Shown here: positions 27,102-35,320 of the stretch, piece by piece
Layout: each line of letters begins with the position of its first letter
Numbering within the stretch: the stretch's first letter is position 1
Source: Lewinella sp. LCG006
Lineage (GTDB): Bacteria; Bacteroidota; Bacteroidia; Chitinophagales; Saprospiraceae
Direction: 5' to 3'
NCBI RefSeq assembly: GCF_040784935.1
Contig: NZ_CP160680.1
Coordinates: 2,636,501 to 2,700,500, forward strand
Length of the DNA stretch: 64,000 nt
Made by a program: the position numbers and the translations under genes
Notes under the pieces: model-generated
What the model was told of the DNA's origin: nothing
Databases searched by the model: none
Seen by the model: the letters and a program-made list of their open reading frames with translations, nothing else

Positions 27102-27908
27102 ATGAAATGGATGAAACGATTAGCTTACTTTTTTGGCATTCTCTACGCACTGGTGTGTCTGGTGCTTTACTTTCAACAGGAGCGAATCATTTTTAATCCA
27201 ACCATTCTGGAAGCTTCCTTCCAATTTTGGGAGGGAGAGGAAGTTTACGTGCCAGTAGAAGATCAAGTTAGGCTTCACGCGCTATGGCTAAAGCAGCCAG
27301 ACACACGCGGGGTTGTCCTCTACTGGCACGGCAACCGCGGTTCCAATCGCCGTTGTCTGCGTCAGGCAGAAAATCTGGCGGGTTTAGGCTATGATGTTTT
27401 CATGCCTGATTATCGTGGCTACGGGAAAAGTGACGGTCATATTTCTTCCGAAAAACAGTTGTTTGCCGATGCTCAGGAGGTATACGATTGGCTAAAAAAA
27501 CATTACGCCGAAAATCAGATCATAGTGCTGGGCTATTCCCTCGGCAGTGGCGTGGCTACTTATTTAGCCACCATGAACCAACCTCAGCATCTCTGCCTGG
27601 TAGCACCTTATCGCTCGATGGTGGAAATGAAAAATCTGATCCTTCCTATCGTTCCCTCCTTTTTAGTCAAATACCCCTTGCGGAATGATCGGCGGTTGGC
27701 GGAAGTCAAAGTCCCCGTTACCCTGTTTCACGGTACAAGAGATGAATTGATTCCCTTTGAGCACTCGGTTTTTTTACAAAAACTATTGCCACAAACAGCC
27801 GAGTTGGTAAGCCTGGAAGGAAAAGGACACAGAGGAGCAATCTTTAGTTCGGTATTGCGGCAGGAGCTCCAGCATATTATCGGAAACAAGGTATCTGCTG
27901 CTTTTTAA
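27102..27908 (+). CDS. Alpha/beta hydrolase, membrane-anchored (BEM46-like)
   Basis: 268 residues. An N-terminal hydrophobic helix (LAYFFGILYALVCLVLYFQQ) is probably an uncleaved anchor. The hydrolase fold has the oxyanion-hole HGN (YWHGNRGSN), the nucleophile elbow GYSLGSG, an acid in FHGTRDELIPFEHS and the His in GKGHRGAIF, so the catalytic triad is complete. The family includes esterases and peptidases of unknown substrate. It starts 8 nt after the cytochrome/monooxygenase gene and is very likely co-transcribed with it. Confidence 0.88.
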   Translation: MKWMKRLAYFFGILYALVCLVLYFQQERIIFNPTILEASFQFWEGEEVYVPVEDQVRLHALWLKQPDTRGVVLYWHGNRGSNRRCLRQAENLAGLGYDVFMPDYRGYGKSDGHISSEKQLFADAQEVYDWLKKHYAENQIIVLGYSLGSGVATYLATMNQPQHLCLVAPYRSMVEMKNLILPIVPSFLVKYPLRNDRRLAEVKVPVTLFHGTRDELIPFEHSVFLQKLLPQTAELVSLEGKGHRGAIFSSVLRQELQHIIGNKVSAAF

Positions 27909-27981
27909 GGTGCCTTGATTTGTTGGTGCTGTGTAATGCAGTGCTTTTCCGTATTTTTGTCGACCGAAAAAGAAACTTATC

Positions 27982-30228
27982 ATGAATAGACTTATTCTCC
28001 TTTTAGTTTTGAGCCTTGGCCTACAGACAGTAGGATTTAGCCAAGCGCAAATTTCGCTGGAAAGAATCTGGGAAGATTACCTCTTTACGCCCAAGCAGGT
28101 ACCTGGTTTTACCTTCATGAATGACGGCCAGCATTATACCCGTTTGGAAAACAATAAAATTGAGCAATACGATCTGCGCACTGGCAAACAGGTAGCTACC
28201 TTGCTCAATGTCACCACCATTGCCCAGGTAGATAATATTACTAGCTACCAGTTTACGGACGATGAAGCGCGGATCATTCTCAGCAATAACCACCGGCCGA
28301 TTTTCCGCCACTCTTATGCTGCTGACTTTTTTATTTACAATCGTTCCACGAAAAGCGTAGAGCGGGTATTTGAAGAAGGCAAGCAAGTACGCCTGGCGGC
28401 CTTGAATCCACAAGGCGATAAAGTGGCTTTCGTTTACGAAAACAACCTTTACGTCCAGGATCTCCTCAACCGAAAAGTAACCCAAATCACCGCGGATGGA
28501 GAAGTCAATAAAATCATCAACGGTGCCACCGATTGGGTTTACGAAGAAGAATTTGGCGATGACAATGGGTTTTTCTGGTCGCCTGATGGTCAGCAAATTG
28601 GTTTCTACCGATTTGATGAATCAGCGGTGAAAGAGTTTACCATGACCAACTACAATGATGACTTATACCCGGAGTATGTCACCTTCAAGTACCCCAAAGT
28701 AGGCGAGAAGAACAGTGATGTCAGCATCCATATCTATGACCTGAACTCAGGCAAGACCAAAGAAGTAGCAAAAACAGGTGCAGAATGGGAGTATTTCCCA
28801 CGCATCAAGTGGACGCGTAAAGCCGGAGAGTTGTGTGTGTTCTTTATGAATCGCCATCAGAGTAAGCTGGAGCTGCGCCTGTTGGATTTTGCGGGAAATA
28901 GCAAAACACTTTTGCAGGAAAAAAGTGATTATTACATCGATATCCATGATAACCTTGCCTTCCTGGAGAACAGCGACCAGTTTGTCTGGACGAGTGAAAA
29001 GGATGGCTGGAACCACGTCTATCTTTACAACATGGACGGTAGCCTCGCACAACAGCTCACCATGGGCAACTGGGAAGTGACCAACTTCTACGGCCTGGAT
29101 GAAGCCAATGGAATGATCTACTACCAGGCCGCCAAGAAGAACCCAATGCAACGGGAAGTGTATGGTCAGTTGATCAAAGGCAAGGGCAATACCACCCTTC
29201 TGGCTGGCGTAGCAGGGACCAACAGTGCGCAGTTTAGCAGCACTTTTGATTACTTCGTATTGACTTATTCTTCCCAAAATACACCCGCTACTTACACGGT
29301 GATGGATCGTGCAGGCAAGCAAGTGCGGGTCATTGAGGACAATGCCCGCCTGCAAGGATTGCAGAAGACCTACGGCGTATCGAATGTGGAGTTTTTCCAA
29401 TTCAATACCGCTGACGATGTGACCTTGAATGGCTACATGATCAAGCCGCCCAACTTCAGCGAAAAGCGCTTGCACCCCGTATTGATGTACGTGTATGGAG
29501 GCCCTGGCAGCCAGACGGCAACGGATAGCTGGGGTGGCCAAAATTATTGGTGGTTCCAAATGCTGGCATCGCAAGGGTACATTGTGGTGAGTGTGGATAA
29601 CCGTGGTACCGGTGCTCGGGGAGAACAGTTTAAGAAAATGACTTACCAGCGCCTCGGTCACTATGAAACGATTGACCAGACGGAAGCTGCCCGTTACCTC
29701 GGAAACCTCCCCTACATTGATGCAAAACGGATCGGAATCTTTGGCTGGAGCTATGGTGGCTACATGGCCAGCTCTTGTATCTTGAAGAGCAATGACGTAT
29801 TCAGAGCTGCCATTGCTGTGGCTCCCGTCACCAACTGGAAATGGTACGATAGCATCTACACCGAGCGCTACATGCGTACCATAGAGGAAAACGAAGAGGG
29901 TTATCAGGAAAATTCTCCCGTCTATTTCGCCGATCAGTTGGAGGGAGAATACCTGCTGATCCACGGCATGGGCGACGATAATGTCCATTTTCAACACACG
30001 GCAGAAATGGCCAATGCCCTCATCATGGAGAATAAGCAATTCGAGACTTATTTTTACCCCAACCGCAATCACGGTATTTACGGTGGCCCTACTCGCTTGC
30101 ATTTATACACTAAGATGACGAACTTTCTGAACGAAAAATTGAAAGTGCGCCCCCGTCAAGAAGCGGCCCGCCCTGCGGGTTTGTTACGGGCAGAGCCGGT
30201 ACAGAAGAACAATAGTAGCCATAACTAG
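27982..30228 (+). CDS. S9 family prolyl (di/tri)peptidyl peptidase, DPP-IV-like
   Basis: 748 residues with a signal peptide (MNRLILLLVLSLGLQTVGFSQ). The N-terminal beta-propeller contains DWVYEEEFG (about 181-189), the double-Glu motif that binds the substrate amino terminus. The catalytic domain carries GWSYGGYMA (Ser near 590), the Asp in GMGDDNVHF and the His in NRNHGIYGG. It should remove N-terminal Xaa-Pro di- or tripeptides in the periplasm. The last ~25 residues (RPRQEAARPAGLLRAEP...) are a low-complexity tail outside the domain and may come from recent sequence change at the 3' end. TATTTTTG at 27952 is a candidate -7 box. Confidence 0.94.
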   Translation: MNRLILLLVLSLGLQTVGFSQAQISLERIWEDYLFTPKQVPGFTFMNDGQHYTRLENNKIEQYDLRTGKQVATLLNVTTIAQVDNITSYQFTDDEARIILSNNHRPIFRHSYAADFFIYNRSTKSVERVFEEGKQVRLAALNPQGDKVAFVYENNLYVQDLLNRKVTQITADGEVNKIINGATDWVYEEEFGDDNGFFWSPDGQQIGFYRFDESAVKEFTMTNYNDDLYPEYVTFKYPKVGEKNSDVSIHIYDLNSGKTKEVAKTGAEWEYFPRIKWTRKAGELCVFFMNRHQSKLELRLLDFAGNSKTLLQEKSDYYIDIHDNLAFLENSDQFVWTSEKDGWNHVYLYNMDGSLAQQLTMGNWEVTNFYGLDEANGMIYYQAAKKNPMQREVYGQLIKGKGNTTLLAGVAGTNSAQFSSTFDYFVLTYSSQNTPATYTVMDRAGKQVRVIEDNARLQGLQKTYGVSNVEFFQFNTADDVTLNGYMIKPPNFSEKRLHPVLMYVYGGPGSQTATDSWGGQNYWWFQMLASQGYIVVSVDNRGTGARGEQFKKMTYQRLGHYETIDQTEAARYLGNLPYIDAKRIGIFGWSYGGYMASSCILKSNDVFRAAIAVAPVTNWKWYDSIYTERYMRTIEENEEGYQENSPVYFADQLEGEYLLIHGMGDDNVHFQHTAEMANALIMENKQFETYFYPNRNHGIYGGPTRLHLYTKMTNFLNEKLKVRPRQEAARPAGLLRAEPVQKNNSSHN

Positions 30229-30229
30229 T

Positions 30230-30342
30230 GCATCAGGCAGAAAAAAGCCGTAGTTACTTCTTGTGTGCGACCAGTTGGAAGGCACTTCAAAAGTGCCTTC
30301 CAACGCTCAATTGCATCAGGCATAAGAAATGCGTAGTTGCTT
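30230..30342. repeat. Pair of ~30-nt direct repeats flanking a hairpin
   Basis: The unit starting GCATCAGGCA at 30230 recurs at 30313-30342 with about 25 of 30 matching positions. The perfect hairpin at 30275-30303 lies between the copies. The arrangement is a small tandem/hairpin unit downstream of the S9 peptidase gene. No coding sequence seen. Confidence 0.5.
30275..30303. terminator. Perfect 13-bp hairpin, probable terminator of the S9 peptidase gene
   Basis: TTGGAAGGCACTT (30275-30287) and AAGTGCCTTCCAA (30291-30303) are exact reverse complements around a CAA loop, 46 nt past the stop at 30228. No U-tract follows, so termination efficiency is uncertain. Confidence 0.55.
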
Positions 30343-30452
30343 TTTAGGGAACTTTTGGTTTATGGTGTTGTTCTTGAAGCAGCAACTTTAGTAATAGATC
30401 ACCTTATTTTTATACGCTCACTTACCACCACGAAGAGAATAGAACAAGCAAA

Positions 30453-30923
30453 ATGGCTACGAAAAAGCAAAAACCACTGATCGAGATCGTCAACCGACGC
30501 GCGACTTTTGAATTTGAGTTTATTGATGTTGTTGAAGCGGGTATCCTGTTATTGGGTACGGAGATCAAGTCTGTACGTGCTGGCAACGTCAATCTGAGAG
30601 ATGCCTACTGCTTGTTCAAAAATGGAGAGCTGTTCATCTACAGCATGTTTATCGCGCCTTATACTTACGGCAACCAGTTCAACCACGAAGAAAGGAGAGT
30701 CCGAAAATTATTGCTCAAGCGGGCCGAGCTTCGGAAGTTGGAAAAGAAGGTCAAAGAGAAAGGTTTTACCATTGTTCCGCACAAGTTTTATATCAATGAG
30801 CGGGGCTTTGCCAAGATGGAAATAGCCCTGGCGCAGGGTAAAAAGACTTACGACAAACGCGACTCCATCAAACAAAAAGACATGAAGCGGGATTTGGATC
30901 GGATCAAGAAGGCGAACTTGTAG
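30453..30923 (+). CDS. smpB: SsrA-binding protein SmpB
   Basis: 156 residues, normal family length. It contains the SmpB core: NRRATFEFEFIDVVEAGILL, GTEIKSVRAGNVNLRDAYCL, the beta-barrel ending FIAPYTYGNQFNHEERRVRKLLL, and the C-terminal basic tail KKTYDKRDSIKQKDMKRDLD that enters the ribosomal mRNA channel. With tmRNA it rescues stalled ribosomes. The tmRNA gene is not in this window. Transcribed alone, with a leader of more than 200 nt. Confidence 0.97.
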   Translation: MATKKQKPLIEIVNRRATFEFEFIDVVEAGILLLGTEIKSVRAGNVNLRDAYCLFKNGELFIYSMFIAPYTYGNQFNHEERRVRKLLLKRAELRKLEKKVKEKGFTIVPHKFYINERGFAKMEIALAQGKKTYDKRDSIKQKDMKRDLDRIKKANL

Positions 30924-30950
30924 AGGGGGCGGGGCGATTGCATCACCCCT

Positions 30951-31100
30951 AAGGGTAGAAGATAGAGGGACTTTGGGCATCGTGAAGGGATGCACTGACT
31001 ATTTTGAACCATGGCGATATACGAAATCAAAGAGTAGCGGCATTTCAATCCCTCTACCCTCTACAAAAAGGCGCGCGAAGCGGCCTGCCATCTATCTACC
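30951..31100. repeat. Imperfect palindrome at the smpB/panD convergent junction
   Basis: GGGTAGAAGATAGAGGGA near 30953-30970 is complementary to both TCCCTCTACCCTCTA near 31050-31064 and CCATCTATCTACCC near 31088-31101. The arms cover nearly all of the gap, like other convergent junctions here. A small inner palindrome (AGGCGCGCGAAGCGGCCT) lies near 31070. Probable bidirectional terminator. Confidence 0.45.
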
Positions 31101-31103
31101 CAT

Positions 31104-31451
31104 TTAGATCAGCTTATTTCCCTCTCCCGGGAAAACCACATCTGGCTGGTAGGTCTTTGCTTCCTCGGGCGTCATCCAGCCATAGGCGATAATGATGACC
31201 ACATCTCCTACTTGTACCCGGCGTGCGGCGGCACCATTCAGGCAGATCATCCCGGAGCCTCGCTCCCCTTTGATGGTGTAGGTCTCAAAGCGTTCGCCAT
31301 TGTTGTTATTCACAATTTGCACGCGTTCTCCTTCCTGTAGGTTGGCGGCATCCAATAAATCTTCATCAATGGTGATACTGCCCACGTAGTTGAGGTTGGC
31401 CTCGGTGACTACGGCGCGGTGAATTTTTGATTTAAAGCGTTGAATTAGCAT
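31104..31451 (-). CDS. panD: Aspartate 1-decarboxylase
   Basis: 115 residues. It makes beta-alanine from aspartate for pantothenate and CoA synthesis. The self-cleavage site Gly24-Ser25 (NYVGSITID) that generates the pyruvoyl cofactor is present, as are the active-site [12 protein letters not shown] region and the C-terminal [10 protein letters not shown] strand. It lies downstream of panC on the same strand with a gap of 205 nt that may hold its own promoter. PanC uses its product directly. Confidence 0.96.
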   Translation of the reverse strand: MLIQRFKSKIHRAVVTEANLNYVGSITIDEDLLDAANLQEGERVQIVNNNNGERFETYTIKGERGSGMICLNGAAARRVQVGDVVIIIAYGWMTPEEAKTYQPDVVFPGEGNKLI

Positions 31452-31656
31452 AAGCTTGTTTCCATCAAGTTACTAAAGAGAAGATTCAATTTGCTTTCTA
31501 CGCAAGGAGAAGAATCGCAAAAGTATAAAATTTGCTAAACATTGGCTTAAACTCCTCTTCCTTTTAATGAAAGTTCGTTTGTAAGACACAAACAAAACAA
31601 AATTAGGATCAGTTTGTTTAGTCTGTCGCTTTTTTGACGCAGAAACAAGGAGAAAG

Positions 31657-32517
31657 TTACAGGTTGCCTCTCAGTGGGAGATTATCAATCAGCCTCACCT
31701 CTCCGGCCCAGACGGCTGTACAGGCAACAATTAGCTCTGCAAGTTCTTCTTGGTCGGGGAGTGGTTGAAGGCTATGCCCATCAACGATGGAGAAATATTC
31801 CGGACGGAACCCCGGTTGGCTGAGTGCTTCCATGGCCCAGGTTTCGATATCTTTAGGAAGCTCACCTTTGATCAGACGTTTTTTGGCTTCTAGAAGGGTT
31901 TGGTACAGGATAACCGATCGCTGACGAATTTCTGGATCTAATAGGACGTTTCTGGAACTCAAGGCCAGGCCATCTTCTTCGCGCACCGTAGGAACAGTGA
32001 TAACCCGGTAGGGAAGGTCGAGTACCCGAACCATTTGTTTTATGATCAGTTGCTGTTGGTAATCCTTTTGACCCATGTAAAGGTTTTCCGGCTGGATGAT
32101 ATCCAAAAAACGTTTCACAACTTGTGCAACACCGTCGAAGTGCCCGGGGCGTTGTGCGCCTTCCATCCGGGCGTCCAGTCCCGATAAGTCGATCTGCAAG
32201 CGGGTATCCAGTCCTGGAGGGTAAACGTCATCTACTTCCGGTAAAAAAGCGACATTACAACCAACCTTTGCTAGTGCTTGCAGGTCTTTACCCGGAGTTC
32301 GGGGATACCTGTCCAGGTCGTTTGCTTCGTTGAATTGGGTAGGATTCACAAAGATGCTGGCAACTGTAATTTGATTTTCGGCCAACGACCGCTTAACCAA
32401 AGTCAAATGTCCAGCATGCAAAGCACCCATCGTTGGGATAAAACCAACGGAGCGATTATTGACCCTTTCAGCATTCAGAAAAGCCTGGAGCTGATCAACG
32501 CGTTTAAACAATTGCAT
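31657..32517 (-). CDS. panC: Pantoate--beta-alanine ligase (pantothenate synthetase)
   Basis: 286 residues from the ATG at 32517; an in-frame extension to 32553 is less likely. It carries the nucleotide-binding PTMGALHAGHLTL motif, FVNPTQFNEANDL, the pantoate-binding GHFDGVAQVVKRF, GQKDYQQQLII and the KMSKS-like DGLALSSRN. The enzyme joins pantoate (PanB product) to beta-alanine (PanD product) at the cost of ATP. It is divergent from the glycogen-synthase-like gene, an order often kept in Bacteroidota. Confidence 0.96.
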   Translation of the reverse strand: MQLFKRVDQLQAFLNAERVNNRSVGFIPTMGALHAGHLTLVKRSLAENQITVASIFVNPTQFNEANDLDRYPRTPGKDLQALAKVGCNVAFLPEVDDVYPPGLDTRLQIDLSGLDARMEGAQRPGHFDGVAQVVKRFLDIIQPENLYMGQKDYQQQLIIKQMVRVLDLPYRVITVPTVREEDGLALSSRNVLLDPEIRQRSVILYQTLLEAKKRLIKGELPKDIETWAMEALSQPGFRPEYFSIVDGHSLQPLPDQEELAELIVACTAVWAGEVRLIDNLPLRGNL

Positions 32518-32621
32518 GAAATAATGAATTTTCTTCCCGAAAGCGGGAAGCAAATATAGCCGTTTTTCAGAAAGAGACCTTTTTAAAGAACCTGTTTAAA
32601 AGGCAAATGCCTGATTTTTAC

Positions 32622-32629
32622 TATCTTTG
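32622..32629 (+). promoter_or_regulatory. Bacteroidota -7 promoter box (TATCTTTG)
   Basis: TATCTTTG is an exact match to TAnnTTTG. It lies about 105 nt before the start of the glycogen-synthase-like gene at 32735, in the divergent region with panC. No strong -33 TTTG is evident upstream. Confidence 0.5.
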
Positions 32630-32734
32630 CAGCCTGAATTGAATAGTTGGGCGGAAGATTTATCTTCTTAATCGATTAGCAATTCTGATATAAACGATCT
32701 TTGATTCTTTTTTGAAAATAGAGATAGCAGGCGT

Positions 32735-33556
32735 ATGAGCAAAAAGAAGGTATTGATAGTTACCCAGGAAATGGAGCCATATACAACCCTCTCGCAAGTT
32801 TCCGAGACTGTTCGTCAACTGGCCCCGTATGTGCAAGAGAAAAACATGGAGATCAGGGTACTTATGCCTCGGTTTGGCACTATCAACGAACGTCGTCATC
32901 GTCTACATGAGGTAGTACGGCTTTCTGGCATGAATATCATTGTTGATGACGATGATTATCCTTTGATTATTAAAGTGGCTTCTTTGCCAGAGGCCCGGAT
33001 GCAGGTTTACTTCCTTGACAATGATGATTTCTTCAAGCGGAAGCAAATCTTCCAGAGCGATAAAGGCAAGCCTTTTGAAGACAATGCCGATCGCACCGTC
33101 TTTTTCTGTAAAGGAGTTTTAGAAACGGTAAAGAAATTTGGTTGGGCTCCTGATATTATCCACTGTCATGGTTGGATGACGAGTCTTATTCCGTTGTATC
33201 TCAAAACAGCTTATAAGAACGAACCTCTTTTTGAGCCGGCCAAAATTGTTTACTCTACCTACGCGTCCGATAATTTTTCTGCTCATTTTAGTGAAAACTT
33301 CGCTACCAAAGCGTCGATCAATAATCTGTCAGAAGAAGATTTGCACAATTACCAGGATGGTGACCATGTGCAGTTGGAAGCAGGAGCGATCCACTACGCT
33401 GACGCCATCGTCCGCGCTTCGGAGGAGCTTTCGCAGGAAGCTGTTACAGCATTAGCTAAAACCGATAAACCGGTACTGGCTTATGATGAAGAAAATTTCC
33501 GGGCTAACCTTATTGAATTTTATCAATCACTTTTGACGGAAGAGGTTGAAAGTTAG
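32735..33556 (+). CDS. Free-standing glycogen/starch synthase N-terminal (GT5) domain
   Basis: 273 residues. It matches only the N-terminal Rossmann half of GT5 glycogen synthases: KKVLIVTQEMEPYTTLSQVS, VLMPRFGTIN, PDIIHCHGWMTSLIPLYLK and IVYSTYASD. The C-terminal half, which binds the nucleotide sugar, is missing, so glycogen synthase activity on its own is unlikely. Similar stand-alone domains next to panC are usual in Bacteroidota, so this is a real gene and not a truncation. It is followed by the DUF4270 gene after 138 nt. Its role is unknown. Confidence 0.85.
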   Translation: MSKKKVLIVTQEMEPYTTLSQVSETVRQLAPYVQEKNMEIRVLMPRFGTINERRHRLHEVVRLSGMNIIVDDDDYPLIIKVASLPEARMQVYFLDNDDFFKRKQIFQSDKGKPFEDNADRTVFFCKGVLETVKKFGWAPDIIHCHGWMTSLIPLYLKTAYKNEPLFEPAKIVYSTYASDNFSAHFSENFATKASINNLSEEDLHNYQDGDHVQLEAGAIHYADAIVRASEELSQEAVTALAKTDKPVLAYDEENFRANLIEFYQSLLTEEVES

Positions 33557-33694
33557 GGTTTTCGGTAGCAGGTTTTTGACCTTATAAATACTACTGTTGA
33601 AAACCTCTCGTTGTACCTCTTTGTGGCGTGTGTCCTTCTTACTGTACAGTAGCAACTGTATGGGGGATGATATGCGAAAAGCATCAACATTTTT

Positions 33695-35089
33695 ATGAAG
33701 AATAGTTTCTGGACCAAACTTTTGGTCGTTTGTTGCGCACTTTCTTTTGTACTTGCTAGCTGTACTGACCCTCTCGAAGTAGGGGCCAATTTATTGGATG
33801 AAGACCGGGCAAGGGTTGGGTTTACAGATACCCTACAGCTGAAAGTAAGAACCGAAATAGCGGACTCCGTGAGTGCTTTTTCTCCTGGTGTAGGCGCAAT
33901 TTCTACCTTCCTCTTTGGGCGAACCGAGAATCCCTATTTCGGCATTACCGAAGCAGGGTTTTATCTGGAACCGCTGCTTTCCCGCGATTTGGGAGGTAAT
34001 CCAATCGACTTTCTTTCGACGTTCAACCCCAATACCGTCATTCTTGATTCTATTGTGCTTGTGCTTCCATTGGATTCCGCCGGAATTTATGGTGATGTAA
34101 ACGGCGAATTTGGGGTAGAGGTATACCGGGTAACCGAGCAGCTTGAGCCCGTTGTTTATGATGAAGATGGCAATGTCTCTTTCTTTAGCAACATTTTTTA
34201 CGATACCGATCCGATGCCCTTGGCTTCGACGATGTTTCGTCCCAATTACGACGATAGCGTCTTTGTGAAAAAAGACATTAGCTTTAGTACTCTGGATACG
34301 GTTGACCTGAAATCGCCTCACGTTCGCGTACGTTTGGATAATGCTTTTGGCGAAACCTTCTTTCAGCAGGATACTTCCGTATTTGCCAACGATAGCACCT
34401 TGTTGGAGTTTTTCAAAGGTTTGTACGTAAAACCCACCGGAGTATCTCCAGGATTGCTCAATTTTAGCCTAAATCGCAGCTGGTCAGGTGTTTATTTCTA
34501 CTACCGTGCGGGTACAGATACCCTTACTTATAGCCTGGAAGCAGGCAGTATTGGTCGTCGGATCAGTACTTATAAACACGACTACGAAGGCTATGTTGTC
34601 GGTGATTTTATGGCCAATCCTGATACGCAGGATAGTCTCATGTTCCTGCAAGGCTTGCAAGGCTTACAGATCGCTTTTGATATTCCTGGCTTGGATAACT
34701 TTAGCCAGAAAGTGATCAATAAGGCAGAGCTGGAACTGACGGTAGCCATACCTGCCGATTATGATATCCTCTTTAATCCTGTACCGACACAGATCGTCGC
34801 GTTGAGGAGAACCGACGAAGGAGAGTACCTGGTGATCAGTGATGTTTCGGTTTTGCCCAATGATTTATCCGTTTATTTTGGTGGACAACCCGAGGAGCAA
34901 ACAGGAGGAGATATTTTGTATAAACTGAATATGTCCATACATACCCAGTATGTTATTGACGGCTCAGAGATGGAAACGATATATTTAGCCGTATTTCCCC
35001 GGCAAGGGAATGCGCGTCAAGTTATATTTAAAGGACCTGGAGCAGTAGTTAATCCTCCTGTTCTTAAGGTGTCTTTTACGGATTTATAG
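33695..35089 (+). CDS. DUF4270 lipoprotein
   Basis: 464 residues. A lipoprotein signal peptide with lipobox LASC (residues 19-22, MKNSFWTKLLVVCCALSFVL...) is followed by the DUF4270 region: DPLEVGANLLDED near the N-terminus, VDSIVLVLPL-type strands and a C-terminal ...NPPVLKVSFTDL. It is largely beta and expected on the outer membrane. The function of the family is unknown. It sits in the conserved panC-GT5-DUF4270-glmS block and ends 30 nt before a strong terminator. Confidence 0.92.
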   Translation: MKNSFWTKLLVVCCALSFVLASCTDPLEVGANLLDEDRARVGFTDTLQLKVRTEIADSVSAFSPGVGAISTFLFGRTENPYFGITEAGFYLEPLLSRDLGGNPIDFLSTFNPNTVILDSIVLVLPLDSAGIYGDVNGEFGVEVYRVTEQLEPVVYDEDGNVSFFSNIFYDTDPMPLASTMFRPNYDDSVFVKKDISFSTLDTVDLKSPHVRVRLDNAFGETFFQQDTSVFANDSTLLEFFKGLYVKPTGVSPGLLNFSLNRSWSGVYFYYRAGTDTLTYSLEAGSIGRRISTYKHDYEGYVVGDFMANPDTQDSLMFLQGLQGLQIAFDIPGLDNFSQKVINKAELELTVAIPADYDILFNPVPTQIVALRRTDEGEYLVISDVSVLPNDLSVYFGGQPEEQTGGDILYKLNMSIHTQYVIDGSEMETIYLAVFPRQGNARQVIFKGPGAVVNPPVLKVSFTDL

Positions 35090-35118
35090 AACAAATAACA
35101 GCAGTGTGACATTAGTTT

Positions 35119-35153
35119 AAAGAATGTCCTGATCCAATCAGGACATTCTTTTC
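35119..35153 (+). terminator. Rho-independent terminator after the DUF4270 gene
   Basis: AAAGAATGTCCTGAT (35119-35133) pairs perfectly with ATCAGGACATTCTTT (35137-35151) around a CCA loop, and the right arm ends in a T run. The stem separates DUF4270 from glmS, so glmS needs its own promoter. Confidence 0.85.
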
Positions 35154-35157
35154 GCGT

Positions 35158-35283
35158 AGGAACAGCACGAAAAGAAAACACGATTTTGTTTTTCAAATAG
35201 TTGAATAAGCGCTTCATTTAAAGTGTTTTAACTATTTGAAAAAGCTTAAGAAAAATCGTGTTTTATTTTCTGCGCAATACTAG
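35158..35283. repeat. MITE-like palindromic element, copy 1 (upstream of glmS)
   Basis: About 126 bp running from GGAACAGCACGAAAA to GCGCAATACTA. Inside are long complementary arms: AACACGATTTT plus TTTTTCAAATAGTT on the left, AACTATTTGAAAAA plus AAAATCGTGTT on the right. A second copy in inverted orientation lies at 50072-50260, with the same ends and the same core (TTCAAATAGTTGAATAAGC, CTTCATTTAAA). It ends 37 nt before the glmS start codon and contains no coding frame. Confidence 0.75.
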
Positions 35284-35320
35284 GTATACTACTGTAATCC
35301 TGGACCAAAAACAAAAAGAC

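Noticed and set aside
28747-30102. 451-codon open frame on the minus strand
   Set aside because: Lies antisense to the S9 peptidase gene, whose motifs are clear; the minus-strand translation has no recognisable domain and arises from codon bias.
35161-35320. glmS ribozyme or riboswitch upstream of glmS
   Set aside because: The region is a palindromic repeat shared with the asnS leader; no glmS ribozyme core is recognisable, and that ribozyme is typical of Firmicutes.
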